A stretch of DNA of 64,000 nt, from contig NZ_CP045318.1 in NCBI RefSeq assembly GCF_009363255.1, positions 162,001 through 226,000 of the forward strand. Direction: 5' to 3'. Each line of letters starts with the position of its first letter. Position 1 is the first letter of the stretch. The stretch is from Roseivivax sp. THAF197b. GTDB taxonomy: Bacteria; Pseudomonadota; Alphaproteobacteria; Rhodobacterales; Rhodobacteraceae. The notes below the pieces were generated by a model, which saw nothing but the letters and a program-made list of their open reading frames with translations, did not search any database and had not been told where the DNA came from. Made by a program: the position numbers and the translations under genes. Shown piece by piece: positions 36,438 through 44,600 of the stretch.

Positions 36438-37610
36438 ATGATCCGCCTACTCGCCTTCACGCTTGCCCTCACCGCAGGCCCCCTTCACGCAGACACCGCT
36501 TGCGGGGGCCGATTTTCGGACTTCCTCGCCGGTCTGAAATCAGAGGCCCAGGCCCGGGGGATCGACCCGTCCGTGGCAGAGCGGTTCCTCGCACCCGTTC
36601 GCCAGAGCCAGTCGGTTTTGAACCGCGACCGTCAGCAGGGCTTCTTTCAGGCACCGTTCCTGGAGTTTTCGCGCAAGCTGATCAGTCAGAACCGATTGGA
36701 CCGCGGACAACAGCTTGGCCGCCAATACGATGCGATCTTCGACCGGATCGAAGCGGAATATGGCGTCTCTCGCGGTGTGCTTCTGGCCTTCTGGGCCTTC
36801 GAGACCGATTACGGCGCCTTCCAGGGCGATTTCAACACGGCCGACGCACTGGTGACCCTGGCGCATGATTGCCGCAGGCCCGAGATCTTCCGCCCGCAGA
36901 TTTTCGCGGCGATGGAGCTGTTCGAGCAGGGCGCCTTCGACCCCGCGCGCACGACCGGTGCCTGGGCCGGGGAGATCGGCATGGTGCAGATGTTGCCGGA
37001 AGACATCCTGGAGAACGGCCGCGACGGCGATGGTGACGGGCGCGTCGATCTGAAGAATTCGGCACCGGATGCGCTGGTCTCCGGCGCCGCGATGCTCGCC
37101 GATCTCGGCTGGCGTCCGGGCGCGCCCTGGATCGAGGAAGTGCGCCTGCCGGAGAATTTCGACTGGTACCAGGCCGGGCTCGAGACCGAAAAGAGCGTGG
37201 AGGAATGGCGCGCCATGGGCGTGGCACCCCGCGATGGCACATTCGATGGCTCGGGGCCGGGCGCCTCCATCGTCATCCCGCAGGGCAAGGACGGGCCGGC
37301 CTTCATCGCCTATCCCAATTTCAGCGTTTATTTCGAATGGAACCAGAGCTTTACCTACGTCATGACCGCGGCCTATTTTGCGACGCGGCTGGAGGGCGCA
37401 CCGGTCTACGATGCGGGCAACCCATCGGCGGGGTTGTCGGGCGAAGAGATGGTCTCCTTGCAGCAGAAGCTTCAGGCGCGGGGCTACGATGTCGGCGGTG
37501 CGGATGGCATCCTCGGGGCGGGCACGCGGGCCGCGGTGCGCGATGTGCAGCGAGAACTGGGCCTTCCGGCCGATGCCTGGCCGACGCGGGACTTGCTGAA
37601 CCGGTTGTAA
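36438..37610 (+). CDS. MltB-family lytic murein transglycosylase
   Basis: 390 residues. A signal peptide (about 1-20) leads to a soluble lytic transglycosylase domain of family 3 with the catalytic Glu in LLAFWAFETDYGAFQG, then GEIGMVQMLPEDILENG and a C-terminal PG_binding_1 domain (LQQKLQARGYDVGGADGILGAGTRAAV, about 335-390). It cleaves peptidoglycan to anhydro-muropeptides in the periplasm. Unlike E. coli MltB there is no lipobox, so it is a soluble form. Confidence 0.9.
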   Translation: MIRLLAFTLALTAGPLHADTACGGRFSDFLAGLKSEAQARGIDPSVAERFLAPVRQSQSVLNRDRQQGFFQAPFLEFSRKLISQNRLDRGQQLGRQYDAIFDRIEAEYGVSRGVLLAFWAFETDYGAFQGDFNTADALVTLAHDCRRPEIFRPQIFAAMELFEQGAFDPARTTGAWAGEIGMVQMLPEDILENGRDGDGDGRVDLKNSAPDALVSGAAMLADLGWRPGAPWIEEVRLPENFDWYQAGLETEKSVEEWRAMGVAPRDGTFDGSGPGASIVIPQGKDGPAFIAYPNFSVYFEWNQSFTYVMTAAYFATRLEGAPVYDAGNPSAGLSGEEMVSLQQKLQARGYDVGGADGILGAGTRAAVRDVQRELGLPADAWPTRDLLNRL

Positions 37611-37714
37611 GCGGGTCGCGAGGCAGGGCGCTGCGGGATCTTTACGCAATGGAAAGAAATATGGTATTCAGTGAGACATCGAAATTGGTGCGCTCACATG
37701 ATCGCCTCAAAATA

Positions 37715-37752
37715 GACCCGGCAGAGTTGCCTCTCCGCCGGGTCACTCTTTT
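37715..37752. terminator. Terminator between transglycosylase and small ORF
   Basis: Stem GACCCGGC/GCCGGGTC (37715-37722 with 37737-37744) extended by AGAG/CTCT (37723-37726 with 37731-37734). CTCTTTTT follows on the plus strand and TATTTTG on the minus strand, so it can end transcripts from both sides. Confidence 0.75.
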
Positions 37753-37757
37753 TCAGC

Positions 37758-37847
37758 CTACTGGCCGATCCAGAGCCGGAGGATCGTCACGCACAGCGTT
37801 GCCACCGCGATGACGACCATCCATCTTCGAAATTGATCTTCACTCAC
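37758..37847 (-). CDS. 29-residue single-helix membrane peptide (small ORF)
   Basis: GTG-initiated frame of 30 codons: a charged start (MSEDQFRRW) followed by one hydrophobic helix (MVVIAVATLCVTILRLWIG) and stop TAG. The site AAGGAGGTGATCC, a complete match to the 16S rRNA 3' end, lies three bases upstream, giving GGAGG-to-GTG spacing of nine. A terminator stands right after the stop. An ATG one base frame-shifted is followed at once by TGA, so GTG is the only usable start. I know no family for it; it is too short for usual gene finders. The 329-base gap between the transglycosylase and smc holds this ORF, its terminator and little else. Confidence 0.6.
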   Translation of the reverse strand: MSEDQFRRWMVVIAVATLCVTILRLWIGQ

Positions 37848-37902
37848 ATTGGATCACCTCCTTGCGCCGCGATGTGTCGCGACGGCACCATAGAGGGACA
37901 AC

Positions 37903-37910
37903 ATGGTTAA
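37903..37910 (-). promoter_or_regulatory. TTAACCAT, CtrA-type half site
   Basis: On the minus strand TTAACCAT, a known CtrA-binding variant, lies 56 bases before the GTG of the 29-aa ORF. A single 8-base match is weak evidence. Confidence 0.3.
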
Positions 37911-37939
37911 AGAGGCGTTGAGGACGCCCGATACGCGCC

Positions 37940-40900
37940 TCAGGCGACCATCTTCTCGGCCTTCTTGAGGTCGACCGAGACGAGTTGGCTGACGCCCTGT
38001 TCCTGCATCGTGACGCCGAAGAGACGGTCCATGCGGGCCATGGTTACCGCGTGGTGCGTGATGATCAGGAAGCGCGTGTTGGTGCGGCGGCACATCTCGT
38101 CCAGCATGTCGCAAAAGCGGGTCACGTTGGCGTCGTCGAGCGGCGCGTCCACCTCGTCGAGCACGCAGATCGGCGCCGGGTTCGCGAGGAAAACCGCGAA
38201 GATGAGCGCCAGCGCCGTCAGCGTCTGCTCCCCCCCGGACAGAAGCGACAGGGTCGAGAGCTTCTTGCCGGGCGGTTGGCACATGATCTCGAGCCCCGCT
38301 TCCAGCGGATCGTCGCTTTCGACCATGACGAGGTTCGCCTCGCCGCCGTTGAAAAGATGCGTAAACAGGAGCGAGAAATTGGCGTTCACCTGTTCGAAGG
38401 CCGTCAGCAGCCGCTCGCGCCCTTCGCGATTGAGCGAGGCGATGCCAGAGCGCAGGGTCTTCACGGCTTCTTCGAGGTCGGTTTTCTCGGACAGGAGCAG
38501 ATCATGCTCCTCCTGCACCTCGCGGGCATCTTCCTCGGCCCGCAGGTTGACGGCACCGAGGGCGTCGCGCTGGCGTTTGAGGGCGTTGACGCGCGCCTCT
38601 ATCTCGTCGGCGCGGGGCATCGCCTCGGCGTCGGTATCCAGCCGCTCCAGGAGTTTGGCGGGTGTCGTCTCCTGCTCCTCAGAAATGCGCTCGGCGGCGG
38701 CCGTTACCGCGTCGCGTGCGGCTTCTGCGCGGGCTTCGGCGGCGGCGCGAGCTTCGCGGGCCTCGGAGGCCGTGCGCTCCGCGTCACGCTCGGCCGCGAC
38801 CGCCTCGCGCAGGGTCGCCTCCGCCGTGGCGCGGGCATCGGCGGCCCCTTTGCTGCGCGCCTCCGCATCCGCAATCGCCTTGCCCAGCCGGGCCTCATCC
38901 GCCTCGAGCTGGCCCGGCAGGGTCTCGGCCTCTGCCAGTTCGGCTTCGGCGGTTTCCTTGCGGGCGACCAGTTCGCTGCTGCGGCCCTTTGCCGTCTCCA
39001 GACGGTGGCGCCAGCCCGACAGCTCCTTGGTCACCTGCTGGGAGCGCGCCCGGCGGGCATCGCCCTCGCGGCGGATCTCGTCATGGGCAGAGCGCTTGGC
39101 CATCATCGTCATGCGCGCGGCCTCAACCGTCATCTTGACGTCTTCGACCTCGGCGCGGGCGGTCTCCAGATCCCCGAGTGCGGCCACGGCCTGCTCGGCC
39201 TCGGCGACCTGGGCGCGCGCGGCGGCGGCCTCATCCTCGTGGCGCTTCACGGACAGACGGGCGCTTTCCAGCTTGCCCTCTGCCATGTCGCGATCCGCCT
39301 CCGCACGGCTCAGCGCGCGGGAGGCCTCCGTCACGGCCTGATCGGCAGCCCGACGGGCCTCGCGGGCCTCCTTGTCGGCGCGGGTCAGGTCAGCGAGCCG
39401 CGCTTTCAGCGTTTCATGGGCCTGTGCCGCGCCGTCGAGCCGGGAGCTTGCGCGCGCGTTCTCCTGTTTCAGCGCTTCCAGCCGATTGAGCTGCTCCAGG
39501 CGGAGTGCTGCGGCCGAGGGCATGTCCTCCGCCCAGGCGCGATAGCCATCCCAGCGCCAGAGATCGCCATCGAGGCTGACAAGCCGCTGACCGGGCTTCA
39601 ACGCGGCCTGTAGCGCATTGCCCTCATCGGCATCAACGAGCCCGATCTGGCTCATGCGGCGCTCAAGCACTTCGGGCACGGAGACATGCTGCGTCAGCGC
39701 GGTCACGCCGCCGGGAAGGGGTTGTGCCACGTCATAGGCGGGCAGGACCGCCCAGCCCGAGGGTCCGTCCGCATCCACTTCGGGTGCGCGTAGATCATCG
39801 GCCAGGGCCGCGCCCAGGGCCTTCTCGAAACCCTGTTCGACCTGCAGGCGGTCGAGGATCTGGCCGCCTTCTGCGGTGTCGCGATCCAGAAGCCGCGCAA
39901 GGGCGGTGACCTCGGCGCGGAGCGCGTTCATCTCGCCCTCGGCCTCGGAGCGTTCGGCGCGGGCATCGGCTTCGCGGCTCTGCGTCTCGGCGCGGGCTGC
40001 CTCGGCATCCGTCAGGACCGTGTCTGCGCGCTGGGCCATGGCTTGCGCCGCGGCAAGACGCTCTTCGGCGGCGTGGCGCGTGTCGGCGGCGCCGGCAAGC
40101 GTCTCCTGCGCCTCCGTGACGAGCGCCTGTGCCTTTTCAGCCTCCGTCGCGTTGCGCGCCAGTGTCTTCTGCGTGTCGGCAAGGTAGCGATGCGCCGATT
40201 GGTGCCGAGCGGCGAGGCGCGCCACGTCTTCGGTCTGCTCGGATAGCAGGCTTTCGCGTTCCTGCAGGATCGTGGCGGCATCGGAGGCCTGCTCCGCGGC
40301 TTCTGCGAGGCGGTCGTCATAGCCCCGGCCTGCCTTGTCCAGCTCGCGCGCCTCCCATTCCAGGCGCTCGATCGTCTCGCCTGCATCGCGGTTCAGGCCG
40401 GCCTCGCGGTCGAGGTCATGGGTCAGCTGTTCGATCCGGCGCGACAGCGTGCGGATGGTGTCTTCGGCACGCGCCTTCTGCTCGGACAGGGTATCCCGCT
40501 CCACCGTCAGGCGCTGAAGGATCGCCGCGGAGACCGTTTCCTCTTCGCGCAAGGGCGGCAGCGCCTCCTCCGCGCTTTCGCGCGTCTTCGCCGCGTCGCG
40601 GGCGGTGCGTTCGGCCTGTGCGGCGGTGGCGAGCTTGCCGCGCAACGCCTCTTCCGCCGTGGCGCGGGCGAGGTCGGCATCCTTCCAGCGCCGGTAAAGC
40701 AGCAACCCTTCGGCCTGCCGCAGATCGGTGCCGATGGCGCGGTACCGCGCCGCCTGCTTGGCCTGCCGCGCAAGGCTGGAGAGCTGGCTGGCCAGATTCT
40801 CGATCACGTCATCGACGCGGGCGAGGTTCGCCTCGGTATTCTTCAGCTTCAGCTCCGCCTCGTGACGGCGCTGGTAGAGCCCCGCAATTCCCGCGGCATC

Positions 40901-41395
40901 TTCGAGGATGCGGCGGCGGGCCTTGGGTTTGGCATTGATCAGTTCCGAGATCTGACCCTGCCGCACAAGGGCCGGCGAGTGCGACCCGGTCGCGGCATCG
41001 GCGAACAGCATCTGCACGTCGCGCGCGCGCACATCCTTGCCGTTGGTCTTGTAGGCGGACCCCACATCCCGCGTGATCCGGCGGACGATCTCGAGGCTGT
41101 CGGTATCGTTGAACCCCGAGGGCGCCAGCCGTTCGCTGTTGTCGATCTGAAGGACCACTTCGGCGAAGTTGCGCGCGGGACGCGACGCGGCCCCGGCGAA
41201 GATCACGTCTTCCATGCCGCCGCCGCGCATCGCGGTCGGACGGTTCTCCCCCATGACCCAGCGCAGCGCTTCGAGAAGGTTCGACTTGCCGCAGCCATTG
41301 GGTCCGACAACGCCCGTCAGCCCGTCGGAGATCACCAGATCGGTGGGGTCCACAAAGCTTTTGAAGCCCGTCAGTTTCAGTTTCGAAAAGCGCAA
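37940..41395 (-). CDS. smc: Chromosome segregation protein SMC
   Basis: 1151 residues. SMC ATPases with ScpA/ScpB condense and separate the chromosome. Walker A GPNGCGKSNLLEAL is at 31-44; long coiled coils of Ala/Glu/Arg-rich repeats flank the hinge (about 510-650, ALADDLRAPEVDADG to LVSLDGDLWRWDGYRAW); the C-terminal head has the signature LSGGEQTLTALAL and Walker B CVLDEVDAPLDDANV. Length and order are normal. It diverges from a GNAT gene across a 189-base gap with a DnaA box. Confidence 0.97.
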   Translation of the reverse strand: MRFSKLKLTGFKSFVDPTDLVISDGLTGVVGPNGCGKSNLLEALRWVMGENRPTAMRGGGMEDVIFAGAASRPARNFAEVVLQIDNSERLAPSGFNDTDSLEIVRRITRDVGSAYKTNGKDVRARDVQMLFADAATGSHSPALVRQGQISELINAKPKARRRILEDAAGIAGLYQRRHEAELKLKNTEANLARVDDVIENLASQLSSLARQAKQAARYRAIGTDLRQAEGLLLYRRWKDADLARATAEEALRGKLATAAQAERTARDAAKTRESAEEALPPLREEETVSAAILQRLTVERDTLSEQKARAEDTIRTLSRRIEQLTHDLDREAGLNRDAGETIERLEWEARELDKAGRGYDDRLAEAAEQASDAATILQERESLLSEQTEDVARLAARHQSAHRYLADTQKTLARNATEAEKAQALVTEAQETLAGAADTRHAAEERLAAAQAMAQRADTVLTDAEAARAETQSREADARAERSEAEGEMNALRAEVTALARLLDRDTAEGGQILDRLQVEQGFEKALGAALADDLRAPEVDADGPSGWAVLPAYDVAQPLPGGVTALTQHVSVPEVLERRMSQIGLVDADEGNALQAALKPGQRLVSLDGDLWRWDGYRAWAEDMPSAAALRLEQLNRLEALKQENARASSRLDGAAQAHETLKARLADLTRADKEAREARRAADQAVTEASRALSRAEADRDMAEGKLESARLSVKRHEDEAAAARAQVAEAEQAVAALGDLETARAEVEDVKMTVEAARMTMMAKRSAHDEIRREGDARRARSQQVTKELSGWRHRLETAKGRSSELVARKETAEAELAEAETLPGQLEADEARLGKAIADAEARSKGAADARATAEATLREAVAAERDAERTASEAREARAAAEARAEAARDAVTAAAERISEEQETTPAKLLERLDTDAEAMPRADEIEARVNALKRQRDALGAVNLRAEEDAREVQEEHDLLLSEKTDLEEAVKTLRSGIASLNREGRERLLTAFEQVNANFSLLFTHLFNGGEANLVMVESDDPLEAGLEIMCQPPGKKLSTLSLLSGGEQTLTALALIFAVFLANPAPICVLDEVDAPLDDANVTRFCDMLDEMCRRTNTRFLIITHHAVTMARMDRLFGVTMQEQGVSQLVSVDLKKAEKMVA

Positions 41396-41491
41396 GGCTC
41401 TGGCTCCCGATTCCGCCCGTTCCCGTCAGATTGGGGTTTGGCAGCCCTCGGAGTCAAACAAAACCACCTGTATATCGCTGTGAGATCCGGC

Positions 41492-41500
41492 TTATCCACA
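41492..41500 (+). promoter_or_regulatory. Perfect DnaA box TTATCCACA
   Basis: An exact consensus DnaA box lies 97 bases upstream of the smc start in the divergent smc/GNAT gap. An A/T-rich stretch surrounds it. A lone box fits transcriptional control or titration rather than an origin. Confidence 0.5.
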
Positions 41501-41584
41501 AGATATCGGTGCTAACCGCAAGTCGTAGCGGCCTTGACAGGAAAAGGTCTGGGCTTCTTCCCTATCGCGGTGGAAAGGACAGCC

Positions 41585-42058
41585 ATGCCGATCAGGATCG
41601 AGACCACCGCACCGCGCGCCGAGGGCGTCGAGACCGTATTGAGCGAAAGCCATGCGCTGATGCAGCGGCTGTTCCCGCCAGAGCATAATTCCTTTCTGGA
41701 TTTTGATGCGCTGGCCGCACCCGAGATCACCCTGTGGGCGGCGCGGGATGACGCCGCAATCCTCGGGACGGTCGCCTTGAAGGCCGCGGGCGAATACGGG
41801 GAGATCAAATCGCTTTTCGTGATGCCGGAGGCCCGAGGGCACGGTGTGGCCGCAGCGCTTCTGGCCCATGCCGAGGCCGAGGCGCAAGCGCGGGGCATCA
41901 CCCTTCTGCGGCTCGAGACGGGCGATCTTCTGGAAGCAGCGGGCCGCCTTTACATACGGGCGGGATATGTCCGGCGGGGGCCGTTCGGGGCCTATGAGGA
42001 GAACGGCACGAGCGTGTTCTACGAAAAGGCGCTCACCGCCTGCGACACGTCAGATTGA
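41585..42058 (+). CDS. GNAT-family N-acetyltransferase
   Basis: 157 residues. The acetyl-CoA pocket is formed by IKSLFVMPEARGHGVAAALLAHAEAEA (motif A, R-x-x-G-x-G/A), followed by LRLETGDLLEAAGRLYIRAGYVRRGPFGAY. It resembles YsnE/PhnO-like small-molecule acetyltransferases. The substrate is unknown. AAAGGA precedes ATG 41585. Its last 26 bases overlap the convergent lipoprotein gene. Confidence 0.88.
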   Translation: MPIRIETTAPRAEGVETVLSESHALMQRLFPPEHNSFLDFDALAAPEITLWAARDDAAILGTVALKAAGEYGEIKSLFVMPEARGHGVAAALLAHAEAEAQARGITLLRLETGDLLEAAGRLYIRAGYVRRGPFGAYEENGTSVFYEKALTACDTSD

Positions 42059-42446
42059 CGTCGGCGGAGACGAGGCGCTCACCCACAGGGCGCGCATAGC
42101 CGATCGCCTCACAGCTCCAATAGCGCGACCGTGGGATTTTGGGTGGCTTCGGTCCGCCGGGGCAATCCAATGCCATGATCATCATCGCCTGATCGCCAAC
42201 GATCCAGCGGACGGGGCATCCCGTTCGGGCCTGCGCGGCGATGCCTGCCTTGCGTGCGACGGGCTGGAAGCGGGGCAGCATCTCGGGCGAGACACGCTGC
42301 GCTTCGATCAGGGGACCGTTGCGGCGAAAGAGGAAGGTGCTGCCGCTTTGGGTCACGCGCTCCGCCGCGATCCGCGAAAAGCCGGGCCCGCCGGTATTGC
42401 AGGCGGAGAGTGCGAGGGCGAGCAGGAGGGGCAGGAAGCAACGCAT
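42033..42446 (-). CDS. Small lipoprotein of unknown function
   Basis: 137 residues. MRCFLPLLLALALSACNTGG carries a lipobox (LSAC). The mature part is rich in Arg and Pro and has three further Cys (RTGCPVRW, ALDCPGG, YWSCEAIG and LTCRRR region) that may pair. It is read after the small membrane protein and mipZ but has its own candidate CtrA-type site just upstream (42470-42484). I recognise no function. Confidence 0.7.
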   Translation of the reverse strand: MRCFLPLLLALALSACNTGGPGFSRIAAERVTQSGSTFLFRRNGPLIEAQRVSPEMLPRFQPVARKAGIAAQARTGCPVRWIVGDQAMMIMALDCPGGPKPPKIPRSRYWSCEAIGYARPVGERLVSADVNLTCRRR

Positions 42447-42469
42447 GCGCCAAGGGACGGCAGGGGTGG

Positions 42470-42484
42470 TTAAGGCCCGGTTAA
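42470..42484. promoter_or_regulatory. CtrA-type site TTAA-N7-TTAA
   Basis: Exact match to the full CtrA recognition pattern, spacing seven, 24 bases before the lipoprotein start and about 70 bases after the end of the mipZ-linked membrane protein gene. CtrA is a cell-cycle and motility regulator in Alphaproteobacteria. Binding is not shown. Confidence 0.5.
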
Positions 42485-42551
42485 TGCGGCTCTCATAGGG
42501 GCTAAAATCCCCTGTCGGTCGCAGGGCGCACAGGCTGCGCAGGCCGCCGCT

Positions 42552-42749
42552 TCAACGTTTGCGCAGCTTGATGATGGTCCAGATCGCCGTGCCCAGAAAG
42601 AAGGCGCCCGCAATGCCGAAGACCTCGAACAGGGCAGCGCCCCGGGGCATGCCACGCACTGCGACGGCAACGGCGAGAAGCCCCAGACCCGCGATGGAGA
42701 AGCAAAGCCGGAAGATCAGCTCGCCGCGCGTGGGTCCGGGTCCGGCCAT
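42552..42749 (-). CDS. Two-helix membrane protein following mipZ
   Basis: 65 residues: MAGPGPTRGELIFRLCFS then two hydrophobic helices (IAGLGLLAVAVAVRG and VFGIAGAFFLGTAIWTIIK) and a basic tail KLRKR. Its ATG overlaps the mipZ stop codon (TGATG), so the two are translationally coupled. No family recognised. A link to cell division through MipZ is only suggested by position. Confidence 0.75.
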   Translation of the reverse strand: MAGPGPTRGELIFRLCFSIAGLGLLAVAVAVRGMPRGAALFEVFGIAGAFFLGTAIWTIIKLRKR

Positions 42750-43558
42750 CAGAACGCCACCTCGACGCCCGGCAGGTTCATCGTCTTCATCAGGTCGCGC
42801 AATTCCTGGCGCGCCGCGACATTCGAGATGTTCAATTGCTTCACGCCAACATCCTTGAGGTCGAGCAGCGTGAGGCCCCGCGGGAACAATTCGCGGAAGA
42901 TCACCCGCTCGGAAAAGCCGGGGGCGACGCGGAAGCCGATCCGCTTGGAAAGCCGCTCGAGCGCCTTTTCCATCTTCTGCTTGTTCACCATGTTCTGCGC
43001 GCCAAGCCGGTTGCGCAGCACGACCCAGTCGATCGGGGCGAGCCCTGCCTGTGCGCGCAATTGCCGGGCGTTCCAGACCATTTCGGAATAGACCGAGGGA
43101 CCCTCGATCTTCTCGCCATCCGAGGAGATATGCGCGAGCAGGTCGAAATCGACGAAGCTGTCATTGAGCGGCGTGACCAGCGTGTCGGCCAGCGAATGGG
43201 CGACCTGGCTGAGACGAGTATGCGAGCCCGGGCAATCGATCAGCACGAAATCGGATTGCGGCTCCAGCACGGCGACGGCGGCGGATAGGCGGTGATCGTA
43301 GACGTTCTCGCCCGGGGCCAGCGTCTCCTTGTCGACCTCGGGGAGCTCCATGTAATGCGGCGTCGGCAGCGACAGGCCTTCGGCCTGCAGCGTCGCGTTG
43401 CGATTGTGGATGTAGCGCCCGAAGGTCTGCTGGCGCAGATCGAGGTCGAGCGTGCCGACGCGATGGCCCATCCGCGACAGGGCGGTTGCGATATGCATCG
43501 ACACGGTAGACTTGCCTGCACCGCCCTTTTCGTTTCCGACAACGATGATATGCGCCAC
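42749..43558 (-). CDS. mipZ: Division-plane positioning ATPase MipZ
   Basis: 269 residues. MipZ is a ParA-like ATPase that binds ParB near the poles and keeps FtsZ assembly at mid-cell in Alphaproteobacteria. The deviant Walker A is VVGNEKGGAGKST (7-19). LDLDLRQQTFGRYIHNR, LIDCPGSHTRLSQVAHSLADTLVTPLNDSFVDFDLL, DWVVLRNRLGAQN and VIFRELFPRGLTLLDL match MipZ closely, more than plasmid ParA. It is in a unit with the downstream membrane protein. Confidence 0.95.
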   Translation of the reverse strand: MAHIIVVGNEKGGAGKSTVSMHIATALSRMGHRVGTLDLDLRQQTFGRYIHNRNATLQAEGLSLPTPHYMELPEVDKETLAPGENVYDHRLSAAVAVLEPQSDFVLIDCPGSHTRLSQVAHSLADTLVTPLNDSFVDFDLLAHISSDGEKIEGPSVYSEMVWNARQLRAQAGLAPIDWVVLRNRLGAQNMVNKQKMEKALERLSKRIGFRVAPGFSERVIFRELFPRGLTLLDLKDVGVKQLNISNVAARQELRDLMKTMNLPGVEVAF

Positions 43559-43678
43559 GCGAGCTTCCCCAGATATTCCGTTACCCGTCCCCGGCGCTAC
43601 GGTATCTTGGGTGCCATCACAAGGGAAGTCACGACGTCAACGCCGCCACGCGATGCCAGGCCGGGCGCGGCAGATTGA

Positions 43679-44599
43679 TCACTCGGGCAGCGTGATATCC
43701 GCCAGCACAGGGTAGTGATCGGAGGGCCATTCGCCTGCGAATTTGCGTTGCAGCGTGAAGGGACCGGCGCGGGCCGTGATCCCTTGCGACAGGCCAATAT
43801 GATCGATGGCACCGAAGAGGTTGATGCCCCGATCGAAATGATAGGTCGCGCCGTCCACGTCCAGAAAGGCAAGGCCCGCGTCTTCAAGGATACCCGCCGT
43901 CTCGGAGCCCAGCCGTGCATTCAAATCCCCGACCAGGAGAACCGGGAGGCCTTCGTTCAGGAAGGGCGCTAACCGCTGCGCCGTCAGTTCTGCCGATTTA
44001 AGGCGGTTGGAGCCGGACCGGTATTCGTAATGCACGTTCTTCACGACAAATTCCGTGCCGCCCGACAGCTCGCGGAACCGCGCCCAAGACGCGAAGGCGG
44101 GGTAGGAGCCGTTGAAGGTGCGGGAATAAATGACGTCCGGCGTGTCGGAGAAGAAAAACCAGCCCTGATCGACCAGCTCGTAGCGGTCGGTGCGATAGAA
44201 GATCGGCTGGGTGGAGGGAAAATCGCGCCAATCGCCGACGGCTGCCGCCGCATAGCCGGGATTGTTCTCCAGAAGGTAGCTGCGGGCGAGGTTCACATCG
44301 TCCGAATTGCCGCCCGCGAAGCTTTCCATCTCCTGAAACGCCACAATATCGGCGTCCATCGCCTTGAAGGCCGCGTCCATGGCGGGCGCGCGGGCCTGCC
44401 AATCGCCCCGCGACCAGGCGCCCTCGGCCTCGTTCATTAAGATGTAATGGACGTTATGCGTGGCGACCCGGTGGGTGCCCTCCACCTTCGCGGGCACATC
44501 GCTCGCGGTGCTGTTGGTCACATGCAACGCGCAGGCCACAAGGAACAGAAAGGCGCAGAGGCCGACGGCCAGTTTTGTGATACGGCGCAGCAGGCGCAT
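43679..44599 (-). CDS. Endonuclease/exonuclease/phosphatase (EEP) family protein, membrane-anchored
   Basis: 306 residues. An N-terminal hydrophobic segment (LAVGLCAFLFLVACALHV) acts as anchor or signal. The EEP fold follows: VATHNVHYIL, IVAFQEMESFAGG (metal Glu), FVVKNVHYEY, LLVGDLNARLGS (Asp-Asn) and the final SDHYPVLADI (Asp-His). Members cut DNA, inositol phosphates or phospholipids; with a membrane anchor and outside location a phosphodiesterase role is plausible. ATG 44599 starts one base after the upstream stop; ATG 44611 overlapping that stop is the alternative. Confidence 0.85.
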   Translation of the reverse strand: MRLLRRITKLAVGLCAFLFLVACALHVTNSTASDVPAKVEGTHRVATHNVHYILMNEAEGAWSRGDWQARAPAMDAAFKAMDADIVAFQEMESFAGGNSDDVNLARSYLLENNPGYAAAAVGDWRDFPSTQPIFYRTDRYELVDQGWFFFSDTPDVIYSRTFNGSYPAFASWARFRELSGGTEFVVKNVHYEYRSGSNRLKSAELTAQRLAPFLNEGLPVLLVGDLNARLGSETAGILEDAGLAFLDVDGATYHFDRGINLFGAIDHIGLSQGITARAGPFTLQRKFAGEWPSDHYPVLADITLPE

Positions 44600-44600
44600 G

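Noticed and set aside
37985-39613. 542-codon plus-strand frame inside smc
   Set aside because: Shadow of the smc coding sequence; composition shows repeated codon-shadow Leu/Gly/Arg runs.
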